Shown: positions 50,080-58,532 of the stretch, in pieces
How the letters are laid out: each line of letters starts with the position of its first letter
Numbering within the stretch: position 1 is the stretch's first letter
Assembly: GCA_040048245.1 (NCBI GenBank)
Contig: JABRVT010000042.1
Coordinates: forward strand, 7,001 to 71,000
Direction of reading: 5' to 3'
Length of the DNA: 64,000 bases
From: Brocadia sp040048245
GTDB lineage: Bacteria; Planctomycetota; Brocadiia; Brocadiales; Brocadiaceae
Notes under the pieces: model-generated
What the model was told of the DNA's origin: nothing
Database searches by the model: none
Seen by the model: the letters and a program-made list of their open reading frames with translations, nothing else
Translations under genes and position numbers: made by a program

Positions 50080-51827
50080 GTGTACCTAGATTCAATCTCC
50101 TGGAAGATCCCCTTTTCAAACAGGCGTTTAAAGGCCTCCACCACTTTAGGGTCAAAATATGTGCCACTGTATTTTACGATATTATCATAGGCCGTCCGGT
50201 CAGGCCATGCATGTTTGTAAGGTCTTTTGGTAACCAGAGCGTCATAGGTATCTGCCAGCCTTACAATCCGCGCTGAGATGGGAATTGCATCGCCTTTTAA
50301 TCCATCCGGGTATCCTGTGCCGTCCCAGTTCTCATGATGCCAACGGGCAATCTCCCTGGCCATCTGAAAGAACGAACCCTCACCCAATATCCGATCCCCC
50401 CATTCCGGGTGTTTTTTCATCTCCTCTTTTTCCTCAGCGGTAAAACTCCCCTGTTTTCTCAATATACAATCGGGGATATGAATCTTCCCCACGTCATGCA
50501 AAATACTCGACGGCCCTAACTCCTTTATAAAGGATTCCTCCAGTCCCAACTCTTTTGCCAGGGCAGTCGAATACTGCCTAATACGCAGGACGTGGTTGCC
50601 TGTATTCTCATCCCGCACCTCACAGGCCCTCGCCAGCATGAGTATTGCCTCGGCATTCGCCTCTTTCAACTCCTTATAAGACGCCCTGAGTCTGTGCCTC
50701 ATCACATCAAAGGACTGCACTAGTTTTCCGATTTCATCCTGGCGCGGTCCGTTGGTAACAATAGGATGGTCAAGTTTGCCATTGGCAATCTCATTGGCTG
50801 CCGAAGTAAGCTTTTTAATGGGACGCAACAGACTCACCGAAAGCAGCCACGTCACGGCCACAACGACGGCAAAGACAATAGCCGTTGAAAAAATGGCATT
50901 CTGTGTCAGATGCCTGACCTGGGCAAGGAATGTGGATGCAGGCACAGTATAGATAAGCTTCCAGTCCGCCTCTTCAAGAGACGTGCAATATCCATGGTTA
51001 TTCTCCGTGTTAACTACCAGGGAGTGGACAAAATATAATCCCGCGTCCCGGGCAAGCGCCTCAGAAACTTCAGGTATATTGGTAAAGCCTATCTCCTTTA
51101 CATCCTCACCGTAATGATGCTCCGTCTCTAACTTCTTTTTTACGTCGGGGTCCAGCATAACCCAGGATTTAAAGATCAGGCTCCTGTCCGTTGCATGGGC
51201 AATTCTCACACCATAGCCATCCGTAAGGATACACAGGCTCCCCTTCCCCAGATAATCCCTTTCTTCTTCAACCAGTTTCCACAACTCTTCGGCCGGCATC
51301 CTCATTACCAGAACGCCGATAATTTCCTTCTTATCATTCATGATCGGAGTACTATAGTAAAGATAGCTCTTACCTTGATCCATGGCAGGTTCGGAGACAT
51401 AAGTATCTCCCTTCATCGCCTCCCTGAAGAAATTACGCTCACTATAATTCCTTATTGGAATCCCATGCGTATTTATAACAACATCTCCACCACTATCGAG
51501 GGCAAAAACCGATTCCGTCGAATCAAGAGATTTTATAAGCCTCTCCAGCCGGTTTTTTACAAGCTCAGAATGTACCCCTTTACCCGTAATCCCTGACAGA
51601 TATTTGCTGCACAGGGTGCGTACTGCAGCCTTTCTTGCGGAAAGCTGCCGATCAATACTTTTGGCTATTTTACCCGCATGCTTCTTTATCTCCTCGATCT
51701 TCATTTCATAGACGATCCTTCGGTTGGCCCAATCGTTATAGGCAATAAGAGCGCCAATGGGAAGCAGTGAGACAAGCAGGAACGAGACAAATATTTTTAT
51801 AATAATGCTCGTACGCATGGCACTCAC
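50076..51827 (-). CDS. Membrane c-di-GMP phosphodiesterase: dCACHE-HAMP-HD-GYP
   Basis: 583 aa. TM1 (~7-28), a double-CACHE sensor (~30-300; FFREAMKGDT, TDGYGVRIAHAT, IFKSWVMLDPDV), TM2, HAMP and an HD-GYP domain (~400-575). Catalytic residues present: ILHDVGKIHIPD (HD pair), HPEWGDRIL, HHENWDGTGYPDGLKG (GYP) and DTYDALVTKRPYK. It should hydrolyse c-di-GMP to pGpG/GMP. Upstream gene of a two-gene unit; the ATGA overlap couples it to the cyclase. Starts MSAMRTS; Met4 is an alternative. Confidence 0.92.
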   Translation of the reverse strand: MSAMRTSIIIKIFVSFLLVSLLPIGALIAYNDWANRRIVYEMKIEEIKKHAGKIAKSIDRQLSARKAAVRTLCSKYLSGITGKGVHSELVKNRLERLIKSLDSTESVFALDSGGDVVINTHGIPIRNYSERNFFREAMKGDTYVSEPAMDQGKSYLYYSTPIMNDKKEIIGVLVMRMPAEELWKLVEEERDYLGKGSLCILTDGYGVRIAHATDRSLIFKSWVMLDPDVKKKLETEHHYGEDVKEIGFTNIPEVSEALARDAGLYFVHSLVVNTENNHGYCTSLEEADWKLIYTVPASTFLAQVRHLTQNAIFSTAIVFAVVVAVTWLLSVSLLRPIKKLTSAANEIANGKLDHPIVTNGPRQDEIGKLVQSFDVMRHRLRASYKELKEANAEAILMLARACEVRDENTGNHVLRIRQYSTALAKELGLEESFIKELGPSSILHDVGKIHIPDCILRKQGSFTAEEKEEMKKHPEWGDRILGEGSFFQMAREIARWHHENWDGTGYPDGLKGDAIPISARIVRLADTYDALVTKRPYKHAWPDRTAYDNIVKYSGTYFDPKVVEAFKRLFEKGIFQEIESRYT

Positions 51828-51857
51828 TTGAAGGGTGAAATGTACAAACCACTAATC

Positions 51858-52039
51858 CACGGTCATAAGTATAACCGTGGCGCCAGCTATTTTGGAACAT
51901 GCCTCGCTGGTTTAATCGTCCCTGATTGAACCAGAACATCTGGCATGGACACTTATCACGGCAGAGACGGGTTTTAAACCCGTCTCTGCCGAAAGTGCTA
52001 TTCAAACCCCATGGTTGCAATATGCAAGATTGAACCAGC
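51858..52039. repeat. MITE-like ~134-bp element with nested palindromes
   Basis: Terminal inverted repeats GCTGGTTTAATC (51906-51917) and GATTGAACCAGC (52028-52039), one mismatch. Inside, 51960-51990 is a perfect 15-base-arm palindrome (GGCAGAGACGGGTTT / AAACCCGTCTCTGCC). Just outside, 51858-51880 is another (CCACGGTCAT...AACCGTGG). Copies occur at 44051-44164 and partly at 42215. The gap 51828-52123 before the c-di-GMP genes contains no gene. Confidence 0.7.
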
Positions 52040-52123
52040 ATTGGAGATAAATAACATTTCTCTATGAAGAATTAAGCATGGATGAAGCATTAACCCTATA
52101 ATTATTTTCTACAATCGCAAATT

Positions 52124-53833
52124 TCATACCTGATTAGTACCTGTTGTTAATAAAGGCAAATTAGCATATACCCTGCAAATTGAATCGGCGAGTTTGTCTG
52201 GATCGTGCCGGAGCAAATCCTGCTTTTCCCACAGGATGCGTTTCTGGCTAAGGTCTTCAACCAGGTCGGCTTTTTTTACATTCACGTTCAGATTGTAAAC
52301 ACCTTCATCCATCAAAACTACCTCGGCACCTTCCTTCTGGTATCTATCCAGGATGTCCTTGCGGGGAATATTATTATTCACGATAACATAATCCAGCACG
52401 CCTTCTCCAAGGTATTTTATAATAGCGTTAATATGATGAGAGACTTTATAGTGATCAGTTTGACCGGGCTGGGTAACAATATTGCAGACGTAAATCTTGG
52501 TGGCCTTGCTGTTTCGAATGGCGTTTCGGATATCTGCAACCAGGAGATTTGTTATAACGCTTGTATAAAGGCTGCCCGGACATATAACAAGAATATCGGC
52601 CTTCAGAATTTCTTCTATGGCTTCGGATGGAGACGCCACATTATTGTCTTTGAGAAAGACGTCTTTAATTGGCGGTTTCCCTACGGCACGCACATTAAAC
52701 TCTTCTTCTACATAGCTTCCGTCTTCCAGTTGTGCGCAAATATGAGTATTATTAAGGGTCGAGGGGATCACCTTTCCCCGGATGTTTAATATCTTACTGG
52801 CTTTTTTGATGGCCTGTTCGAAGCTGCCCGTTATATCCGTTAATGCAGTCATCAGTAAATTCCCAAGGCTCATACCTTCCAGCGAACCCCTATTGAATCT
52901 GTACTGAAACAATTGGTACAGCTCTCGCTCTTGTTCTTCTGTTTCTGAAAGCGCCACCAGGCAATTTCTCGCATCCCCCGGTGGAAGTATCCCGAATTCT
53001 TCTCTCAGGATACCAGAACTTCTCCCTGAATCGGTGACAGTTACCACGGCGGTGAGATGTTTACTGTACGTCTTTGAACCTTCGAGCATGATGGGGAGTC
53101 CGGTACCTCCCCCGATGGCCACAATCCTAAGCCTCTCGGGCGTCTTTCCCATATTGTTGAGCTGAAGAATCGTAGGGATCTGGAAAATACGCTTGACTTT
53201 ATAGTCTGGCCTGTCGCACTCATTTACGGCAGACTCGCTCTTAAATCTTCCATGCAACATCTGAATGGTAGTCATCCCCAGCAATTTGGCGATTCGTAGC
53301 TCATCCCGTGCCCTGTCGCCTACCATCACAGCCTCTCTGGGGTTAATAGCATACCTTCCTATAAGGTCACGAATGCAATCTTCCATGAGAAGGCCGATTT
53401 CCTGATCGTTAATTACAATTTCATCAAAGTACGGTCTTAATCCAAGAATATTTATCTTTTTTTCCTGTCGTTCATGAACGCCTACTGTCAGCAGGAAAAG
53501 TTTATAGCCTCTATCCCTCATTTCCTTCAGGGTAGGAATGACATCCGGGAATGGTTTAATCTCGGACACTTCACTACTATTGTATGCCCTGTAGGCAATG
53601 TTGACTAATTTATTATCTGCATGATATCTATTCACGATCTCATTAAATACGAGATAGTATGGACCGTGCCTCTCAGTAAGTTCCTTTTGCAACTGATATA
53701 CCTCTTCTTCGGTGCACGGCAGTCCTGCTTCAACCATTGCCTTTGCAGCACGCCGCCTGGATGCATCAATAAGCGAACCGGTACAATCGTACAATGTGTC
53801 GTCCAGATCAAAGATCACAGCCTTTATCTTCAT
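52124..53833 (-). CDS. Fusion of HAD hydrolase and YvcK/CofD-like gluconeogenesis factor
   Basis: About 569 aa from the Met at 53833 (MKIKAVIFDLDDTLY). Residues ~1-215 are a HAD phosphatase (D9-L-D11 nucleophile pair, LLTVG motif II, GLRPYFDEIVI, VGDRARDELRIAKLLGM). From ~235 a YvcK/CofD-like domain begins (LRIVAIGGGTGLPIMLEGS, VTVTDSGRSSGILREEFG, PPGDARNCLVALSE, LICPGSLYTS-like CPGSLYTSVI, YVCNIVTQPGQTDHY). YvcK proteins bind UDP-sugars and influence gluconeogenesis and peptidoglycan synthesis. HAD fused at the N-terminus is unusual. No downstream WhiA-like or RapZ partner is visible. Confidence 0.88.
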   Translation of the reverse strand: MKIKAVIFDLDDTLYDCTGSLIDASRRRAAKAMVEAGLPCTEEEVYQLQKELTERHGPYYLVFNEIVNRYHADNKLVNIAYRAYNSSEVSEIKPFPDVIPTLKEMRDRGYKLFLLTVGVHERQEKKINILGLRPYFDEIVINDQEIGLLMEDCIRDLIGRYAINPREAVMVGDRARDELRIAKLLGMTTIQMLHGRFKSESAVNECDRPDYKVKRIFQIPTILQLNNMGKTPERLRIVAIGGGTGLPIMLEGSKTYSKHLTAVVTVTDSGRSSGILREEFGILPPGDARNCLVALSETEEQERELYQLFQYRFNRGSLEGMSLGNLLMTALTDITGSFEQAIKKASKILNIRGKVIPSTLNNTHICAQLEDGSYVEEEFNVRAVGKPPIKDVFLKDNNVASPSEAIEEILKADILVICPGSLYTSVITNLLVADIRNAIRNSKATKIYVCNIVTQPGQTDHYKVSHHINAIIKYLGEGVLDYVIVNNNIPRKDILDRYQKEGAEVVLMDEGVYNLNVNVKKADLVEDLSQKRILWEKQDLLRHDPDKLADSICRVYANLPLLTTGTNQV

Positions 53834-54004
53834 AAACAACACCCTCATTTGAGTAAATACTTTAACAGTATTCAGCTAATTTTTAATCAGACACTCGGCG
53901 ACTTTTTCATGGCACTTAAGGCAGAAACTGTCTCCCAACGGCGACTGGCAATCACAGCTTTGAGATTCCTTGTATAAGTCGCTTATTGTACATTTTATTT
54001 TGAA

Positions 54005-54739
54005 TCATTCAATTATTTTTACTGATTCCTTTCTCACCCTGTTTACCAGTAAATGTGCCTGTCGTATCGGTTCGGGGATACGATACCCACGGCAGGTCTT
54101 TAAAGCGATACGGATTGCAAACCTCAAATCCGCTTTATGGCCGGGAGATACAAAGATTGGATTTGTGTTTACCTTCGTCCTAAGGGCAGCTCCGACTACT
54201 TTGTCCTTATAGAAAAGCCGCGAATATTCACCGGCAACATTTTTGACACAATTATATTCACCCACCAAACGACTTTTCGCACACCCAATGGAGGGCCTGT
54301 CGAGGATTAGTCCCATGTGCGATGCCAGGCCAAAATAGCGGGGATGGGCAATTCCCTGCCCATCAAACAGAATGACGTCAGGATTATTTTTAAGTTTTTT
54401 AAACGCCTTGAGCAGGATGGGCGCTTCGCGGAACGAAAGGAGACCGGGTATATAGGGGAATCTCGCCTTGCCAACAGCCGTACTTTCCTCAATCCTCTCA
54501 AAACGTTTTCCAAAGGTAAATACAACTACACCGGCAAAAAACCGGTCACTGTGCTTGTCATAGGAAACGTCAGCGCCTGCTATGGTATGAATTTTTCCAG
54601 CGGGATTTTTAAATGTTAATAAGTCTCTTAAATGCTCTTGAACCTGAATAGCCTTTTTGTAACCAATACACCATGAGTGTAATTGTTTAAATTTCACCCG
54701 AAAATACCCAATCTGAACGAGTCGTAAGTGCAAAAGCAA
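54005..54739 (-). CDS. nfi: Endonuclease V (deoxyinosine repair)
   Basis: 244 aa. Cuts DNA near deoxyinosine. Motifs: AIQVQEHLRDLL, HTIAGADVSYDKHSD (catalytic Asp), FPYIPGLLSFREAPILLKAF (YIPG, Glu), DVILFDGQGIAHPRYFGLAS then HMGLILDRPSIGCAKSRLVG, and KVNTNPIFVSPGHKADL, a complete endonuclease V. The N-terminal ~30 residues are longer than usual and could be partly untranslated. scpB lies 28 bases upstream on the same strand. Confidence 0.93.
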   Translation of the reverse strand: MLLHLRLVQIGYFRVKFKQLHSWCIGYKKAIQVQEHLRDLLTFKNPAGKIHTIAGADVSYDKHSDRFFAGVVVFTFGKRFERIEESTAVGKARFPYIPGLLSFREAPILLKAFKKLKNNPDVILFDGQGIAHPRYFGLASHMGLILDRPSIGCAKSRLVGEYNCVKNVAGEYSRLFYKDKVVGAALRTKVNTNPIFVSPGHKADLRFAIRIALKTCRGYRIPEPIRQAHLLVNRVRKESVKIIE

Positions 54740-54767
54740 AACATTTTCAGCAAAAATATCTTAGGTT

Positions 54768-55295
54768 TTACGGGGCTTCCAATTCCTCAATTTTCGGGAG
54801 GTCTTTAATATCCTTCAACCCAAAATATTCAAGGAATTTTTTTGTGGTACCGTAGAGCAGTGGATGCCCCAGGGATTCATCCCTTCCTACAACTTTAACG
54901 AGGTCTTTTTCCATAAGCAGTCTGATAATCTGGCCTGAATGAACTCCGCGGATAGCTTCCAGATCTACCCGCAAAATTGGCTGTTTGTAAGCAATTATAG
55001 CAAGTGTCTCCATGGCTGCCTGTGAAAGCTTCGCTTCTACTGATTTTTTACGCAACTTCGCTATCCACTCATAATATACAGGTTTGGTAAATAACTGATA
55101 GCCGCCGGCGATTTCTTCAATCTGGAACGACCTGCCCTGCACTTCATAATCGTTCTTTAACTGTATAATGGCTTCCTGAATTTGAGCGCTATCAACACCT
55201 TCGATAATATCAGTGAGTTTACGGAGGGTGATGGGTTCTTCGGCAGCAAATATTAAGGATTCAACGATGGGTTTGATTTCTTCTGTTCTTTTCAT
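54768..55295 (-). CDS. scpB: Segregation and condensation protein B
   Basis: About 175 aa (Met at 55295; a GTG three codons earlier is possible). Winged-helix kleisin-partner of the SMC complex. Motifs: EIKPIVESLIFAAEEPITLR, FQIEEIAGGYQLFTKPVYYE, LSQAAMETLAIIAYKQPILR, VDLEAIRGVHSGQIIRLLME, GHPLLYGTTKKFLEYFGL. scpA is not adjacent in this window. Located between rnfG and nfi, same strand. Confidence 0.94.
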   Translation of the reverse strand: MKRTEEIKPIVESLIFAAEEPITLRKLTDIIEGVDSAQIQEAIIQLKNDYEVQGRSFQIEEIAGGYQLFTKPVYYEWIAKLRKKSVEAKLSQAAMETLAIIAYKQPILRVDLEAIRGVHSGQIIRLLMEKDLVKVVGRDESLGHPLLYGTTKKFLEYFGLKDIKDLPKIEELEAP

Positions 55296-55396
55296 AAATA
55301 TCACAATACAGCCTTAATCAGGCATTCGTCAACCCTCTCCCAAGTAAACGTGAATTATGTGGATGTTTGAAAATTCTTTAGTATAAACTTAAAAAA

Positions 55397-56125
55397 CTAC
55401 TTAATCTCCCAGGCGGAGGCTTGCACTATGCCCCTTATTTTATCAATGGCATTCTGCACGGCATTAATTGCCGCCTTTGTCGATATGGTAGCTCCTGTAA
55501 TGGCTGTAATCTTTTCGTCATCTTTCACCTTTGATACAATCAGTTGATTGCAGGTTTTATTTTTAAATTGCTCCTGAAACCACGGCAAAGGCCTTTTCGC
55601 CTTTTTTAATATGCCAAATCTTCTTATTCTCTCCGGTTGTCCAAAAAGCGGCAATCGCCAGGATTCTTCACTATCCAGATCAATTGTTCTCAGTTCCCTG
55701 CCAAAGATCACACTCCACAATGTGGTGGTACTTTCGACCTCAGTCATCTTTGTGCCGAGCCCCGGCGTTTCCTTTTGCGCAAGTATATTAATCCCGATGA
55801 TCTTTTCAAGGGCTGGATCGATTCCCACCATGACCTTGATCTTACTTGAATATCCCTGGGCATCTCCGCATGCGGCATAACCGATAAGCTGACCTGCCTT
55901 GTTCAGCCCCTTATAAACACGGTCATGATCTGCTGTAGCTGGTGGCGTTATTTCTACCGGGGGGCCTTCCAATCCGGGAAGCACAGTGTACAATGCCTCT
56001 GTACGGATCGCCAGTTCCTTCCTTCTGATCGTATCTTTTGTGAGCAGAAAGACCGACGACACCCCCAGCGAGGCCAGAAAAGAAACTATCGTCAGGGTAA
56101 TTGTGTATTGCACCTTCTTTCGCAT
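55397..56125 (-). CDS. rnfG: Rnf electron-transport complex subunit G
   Basis: 242 aa. N-terminal TM (TLTIVSFLASLGVSSVFLLT) and an extracytoplasmic FMN-binding domain with the covalent-FMN Thr motif ITGATISTKAAINAV near the C-terminus, plus ETPGLGTKMTEVESTTTLW, the usual RnfG pocket. It moves electrons in the Na+/H+-coupled ferredoxin:NAD+ oxidoreductase. One base separates it from rnfD. rnfE, rnfA and rnfB, expected next, do not follow; scpB comes 92-101 bases later. Confidence 0.92.
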   Translation of the reverse strand: MRKKVQYTITLTIVSFLASLGVSSVFLLTKDTIRRKELAIRTEALYTVLPGLEGPPVEITPPATADHDRVYKGLNKAGQLIGYAACGDAQGYSSKIKVMVGIDPALEKIIGINILAQKETPGLGTKMTEVESTTTLWSVIFGRELRTIDLDSEESWRLPLFGQPERIRRFGILKKAKRPLPWFQEQFKNKTCNQLIVSKVKDDEKITAITGATISTKAAINAVQNAIDKIRGIVQASAWEIK

Positions 56126-56126
56126 A

Positions 56127-57158
56127 TCAACCCTTTTTCACCCCTGATCCGTAAAGCCTGGGTTTCGTAAACCGATCAATCAGGGGCGTTGCTGTGTTCA
56201 TGAGCAATATGGAATAGCATACCCCTTCCGGATAACCGGAATAAAAACGGATTAGCGCCGTCAGTACACCGGCACCGATTGCAAAGATGAAAAGTCCTCG
56301 TTTTGTTAACGGAGATGTAACCATGTCAGTAGCCATAAAGAATGCACCCAGAAATAACCCACCTGCAAAGATATGATAGAATGGATTATTTGCCCACGGT
56401 GTTGCTATTCGTGGAGGTAAAATCAAAACCATGACAAAGACCGTTGCTATATAACCAACAGGAACATACCATTTGACGTAACGCCTGTAAATCAAATAGA
56501 TGCCACCCAACAATAATGCAACCGCAGAGGTTTCCCCGATACAACCGGGGACGTTTCCCACCAATAACTGAATAAGGCGATATGTTTCTGCCCCTGCTTC
56601 TTTTGTCAGCGGAGTCGCCCTTGTGATGGCATCTACCAGTTTGCCTTCAGGATCGACCCGGGTAATACTATGAACGAGATTCCCAATTCCGTGTTGCAAC
56701 ACACGCCAGTCCGAGTTGATAACAGCAGGATAAGCCACCTGCAAAAATGCGCGTGCTGCCAGAGCAGGATTCCAGATATTGTTTCCTAAACCACCAAAGG
56801 CATGTTTCACTACGGCAATTGCAAAAAAAGACCCAACAACAGGAATATACCATGGAACGCCCGGCGGCAATGTGTACGCCAGTAAAATCCCTGTAACAAC
56901 CGCACTGCCGTCTTTGATCGTATTCACAACCGGTCGTTTTCGTAAGAGCAAAATAAATATTTCAGTGACAACGGCAGTAACACAGCTTAAAAAGACAACG
57001 TAGATGCAGTAATATCCAAAGGTAAAAAAACCTGCAATCCCGGCGGGAATCAGTGAAAACACCACAGCCCACATAATCCTGGGAATACTCTCCGCATCAC
57101 GGATATGTGGGGATGCACTAACAATTAAAGTACTATTGCTTTGAATTTGGTTCGGCAT
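56127..57158 (-). CDS. rnfD: Rnf electron-transport complex subunit D
   Basis: 343 aa, about nine TMs, NqrB/RnfD family. Motifs: SASPHIRDAESIPRIMW at the N-terminus, DGSAVVTGILLAYTLPPGVP, KHAFGGLGNNIWNPALAARA, the ATPLT segment (DAITRATPLTKEAG) that fits the covalent flavin Thr, MATDMVTSPLTKRG and the YPEGVCYSILLMN end. It binds FMN/riboflavin and takes part in ion translocation. Lies between rnfC and rnfG. Confidence 0.94.
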   Translation of the reverse strand: MPNQIQSNSTLIVSASPHIRDAESIPRIMWAVVFSLIPAGIAGFFTFGYYCIYVVFLSCVTAVVTEIFILLLRKRPVVNTIKDGSAVVTGILLAYTLPPGVPWYIPVVGSFFAIAVVKHAFGGLGNNIWNPALAARAFLQVAYPAVINSDWRVLQHGIGNLVHSITRVDPEGKLVDAITRATPLTKEAGAETYRLIQLLVGNVPGCIGETSAVALLLGGIYLIYRRYVKWYVPVGYIATVFVMVLILPPRIATPWANNPFYHIFAGGLFLGAFFMATDMVTSPLTKRGLFIFAIGAGVLTALIRFYSGYPEGVCYSILLMNTATPLIDRFTKPRLYGSGVKKG

Positions 57159-57174
57159 TAAAGTTTTTGTAGCG

Positions 57175-58521
57175 TTATGCTTTTACCTTCTGTTTGGCAA
57201 TCTCGGCCTTTGCAAATTTAATGCTATGAACAATCGGTCTTTTCGCCGGACAAATATAGCTGCAGCATCCGCATTCCTTACACTCCATGACGTTATTTTC
57301 CAGCGCCAGTTCAAACTCTTTTGCCTCACAGAGGATACTCAATTCACTGGGATTAAGCCCGTAAGGGCAGCTATCAACGCAACGCCCGCACCGGATACAG
57401 GCGTGGGATTCCCACTTTTGGACGCCTCTTAACACAAGGACACCGCCCGTTCCCTTGACTGTAACGGCTGTATCCATATTAGCTTGTGCAATACCCATCA
57501 TGGGACCACCAAAGATAATCTTATTGATATCCGATGAACTCTTCGCCGCTTCTAACAGTTGTTTTACCGGGGTACCCAAACGTACCCAAAAATTTTGCGG
57601 ATTTTCTACCCCGTTTCCCGTGACAGTAACCAGTCTTTCAATTAATGGCCTCCTGAATTTCACCGCCTCATACACGGCAAAGGCCGTCCCCACGTTGATT
57701 ACAACAGCACCTATCTCAAGGGGCAATTGTGTCGGTTTAAATTCCCTGTTCAATGCGGCCTTAATAAGCTGGTGCTCCGCCCCCTGCGGATACTTTACCT
57801 CCATAAGGTCTATTTTTATATGGGGTTCATTCGATAAAAGATCTTTGAAAAGGGCATAAACATCGGCTTTATTTGCCTCGATGCCAATATGCGCCTTTTT
57901 ACAGCCGATACACCTCATGATCAGTTTCAAACCCTGGATAATTTCATGAGGTTTGGCCAACATAAGCCTATAATCGCAGGTAAGATACGGTTCACATTCT
58001 GCACCGTTCATTACAACCGTATCGATTATTTTATCTTTAGGTGGGGTGAGTTTTACGTGGGTAGGAAATGTTGCACCGCCCAAGCCTACAATACCTGCCG
58101 ACTGGATACGATGCCTGATTTCATCGGGGGTAATGAGACCTATATCGGAATCAGAAGCCACATTCGCACCTTCAATCCAGGAATCATCTCCGGAATTTTC
58201 TATAAGAACAGCCGGAGACTTCATCCCTGTAACTGGGTGAGGCCATGGTATAACATCAATAACTTTACCGGAGACAGACGCATGCACGTTTGCAGAAATG
58301 AAGCCCTGTGCATCGCCGACCAACTGTCCTTTTTTGACGATATCCCCTTTTTTAACAACCGGTTTGGCTGGAGCGCCGATGTGCTGATTCATGAACAAAT
58401 ACACAGTCCTGGGAAGCGGAATGGATACTTCCTTCTTATCGCGGGTAAGAGCCTTGCCATCCTCTACCGGGTGTATACCACCGGCAAATGTTTTTAATTT
58501 TGATTTAACAGGGGTTATCAT
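57175..58521 (-). CDS. rnfC: Rnf electron-transport complex subunit C
   Basis: 448 aa peripheral subunit that binds NADH and FMN and carries two [4Fe-4S] clusters. Motifs: TFAGGIHPVEDGKALT start, GLGGATFPTHVKLTPPK, NGAECEPYLTCDYRLM, YPQGAEHQLIKAALNREF, TVTGNGVENPQNFWVRLGTP, FGGPMMGIAQ, then CIRCGRCVDSCPYGLNP and CKECGCCSYICPAKRP. Starts 11 bases after the aminotransferase gene, suggesting one transcript 58.5-55.4 kb. Order C-D-G is canonical. Confidence 0.95.
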   Translation of the reverse strand: MITPVKSKLKTFAGGIHPVEDGKALTRDKKEVSIPLPRTVYLFMNQHIGAPAKPVVKKGDIVKKGQLVGDAQGFISANVHASVSGKVIDVIPWPHPVTGMKSPAVLIENSGDDSWIEGANVASDSDIGLITPDEIRHRIQSAGIVGLGGATFPTHVKLTPPKDKIIDTVVMNGAECEPYLTCDYRLMLAKPHEIIQGLKLIMRCIGCKKAHIGIEANKADVYALFKDLLSNEPHIKIDLMEVKYPQGAEHQLIKAALNREFKPTQLPLEIGAVVINVGTAFAVYEAVKFRRPLIERLVTVTGNGVENPQNFWVRLGTPVKQLLEAAKSSSDINKIIFGGPMMGIAQANMDTAVTVKGTGGVLVLRGVQKWESHACIRCGRCVDSCPYGLNPSELSILCEAKEFELALENNVMECKECGCCSYICPAKRPIVHSIKFAKAEIAKQKVKA

Positions 58522-58532
58522 GGGCTAAGCGG

